A stretch of DNA of 64,000 bases from Pratylenchus scribneri (Eukaryota > Nematoda > Chromadorea > Rhabditida > Pratylenchidae): positions 806,001 to 870,000 of the forward strand of contig JAQSEB010000034.1 of NCBI GenBank assembly GCA_030063045.1, read 5' to 3'. Below, one piece after another: positions 63,991 through 64,000 of this stretch. The notes beneath the pieces are model-generated. The model did not search any database. It worked only from the letters and a program-made list of their open reading frames with translations, and was not told where the DNA came from. Made by a program: the position numbers and the translations under genes. The stretch's first letter is position 1; each line of letters starts with the position of its first letter.

Positions 63991-64000
63991 CTGCACAATT

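Overview
The window is AT-rich eukaryotic DNA of a nematode, most likely a clade IV/Tylenchina species. Genes are compact, with mostly 40-100 nt introns ending in TTTCAG, TTTTAG or TTTAAG. AG acceptors lie just upstream of several start codons, as expected for spliced-leader trans-splicing. Several gene families are worm-like (an ODR-2-type Ly6 protein, an FMRFamide-receptor-like GPCR, a FUST-1-like protein, SMO-1-like SUMO). At least three GC-AG introns were needed to keep frames open, which is reminiscent of cyst nematodes; the exact genus is inference only.

Layout. 0.4-7.0 kb (minus): ribose-phosphate pyrophosphokinase and a ZNF277-type zinc-finger protein. 8.4-10.8 kb (plus): an Ena/VASP protein. 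11.2-17.4 kb (minus): a multipass membrane protein, a coiled-coil protein (borealin-like?) and an SH2-like orphan. The membrane-protein intron holds a Merlin-type transposon remnant and a hAT-type MITE side by side, each with an intact 8-bp target duplication. 17.7-20.7 kb (plus): a 22-nt minisatellite, a small coiled-coil gene and mitoribosomal protein mS25. 20.7-28.3 kb (minus): CDK7 followed closely by DDX27; a DDX27 intron contains a complete MFS transporter gene on the plus strand. 29.1-41.3 kb (plus): five tightly packed genes (a DNAJA-type chaperone without a J domain, SMC2, mitoribosomal bS18m, a GET2/CAMLG-like factor and PPP2R3C), which look like an operon. 42.0-47.0 kb (minus): a FUS/TAF15-like RNA-binding protein and, upstream of it, a gene encoding six CCHC zinc knuckles fused in frame to a complete SUMO.

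47-64 kb is sparser and repeat-rich. It holds an orphan plus-strand exon, an ODR-2-like GPI-anchored Ly6 protein, a FMRFamide-receptor-like GPCR with an apparent frameshift, the 3' exons of a single-pass membrane protein, a tiny glycine-rich secreted protein, and most of an alkylglycerol monooxygenase gene whose 5' end lies beyond the window.

Most genes are housekeeping: nucleotide synthesis, transcription and cell cycle (CDK7), ribosome biogenesis (DDX27), chromosome condensation (SMC2), mitochondrial translation, tail-anchored protein insertion and phosphatase regulation. The 47-64 kb part looks neuronal or lipid-related. The most unusual item is the zinc-knuckle-SUMO fusion at 45.8-47.0 kb: one exon encodes both the last knuckle and the start of the ubiquitin fold, with no in-frame Met from which SUMO alone could start. 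All exon boundaries were read by eye from splice sites and reading frame.
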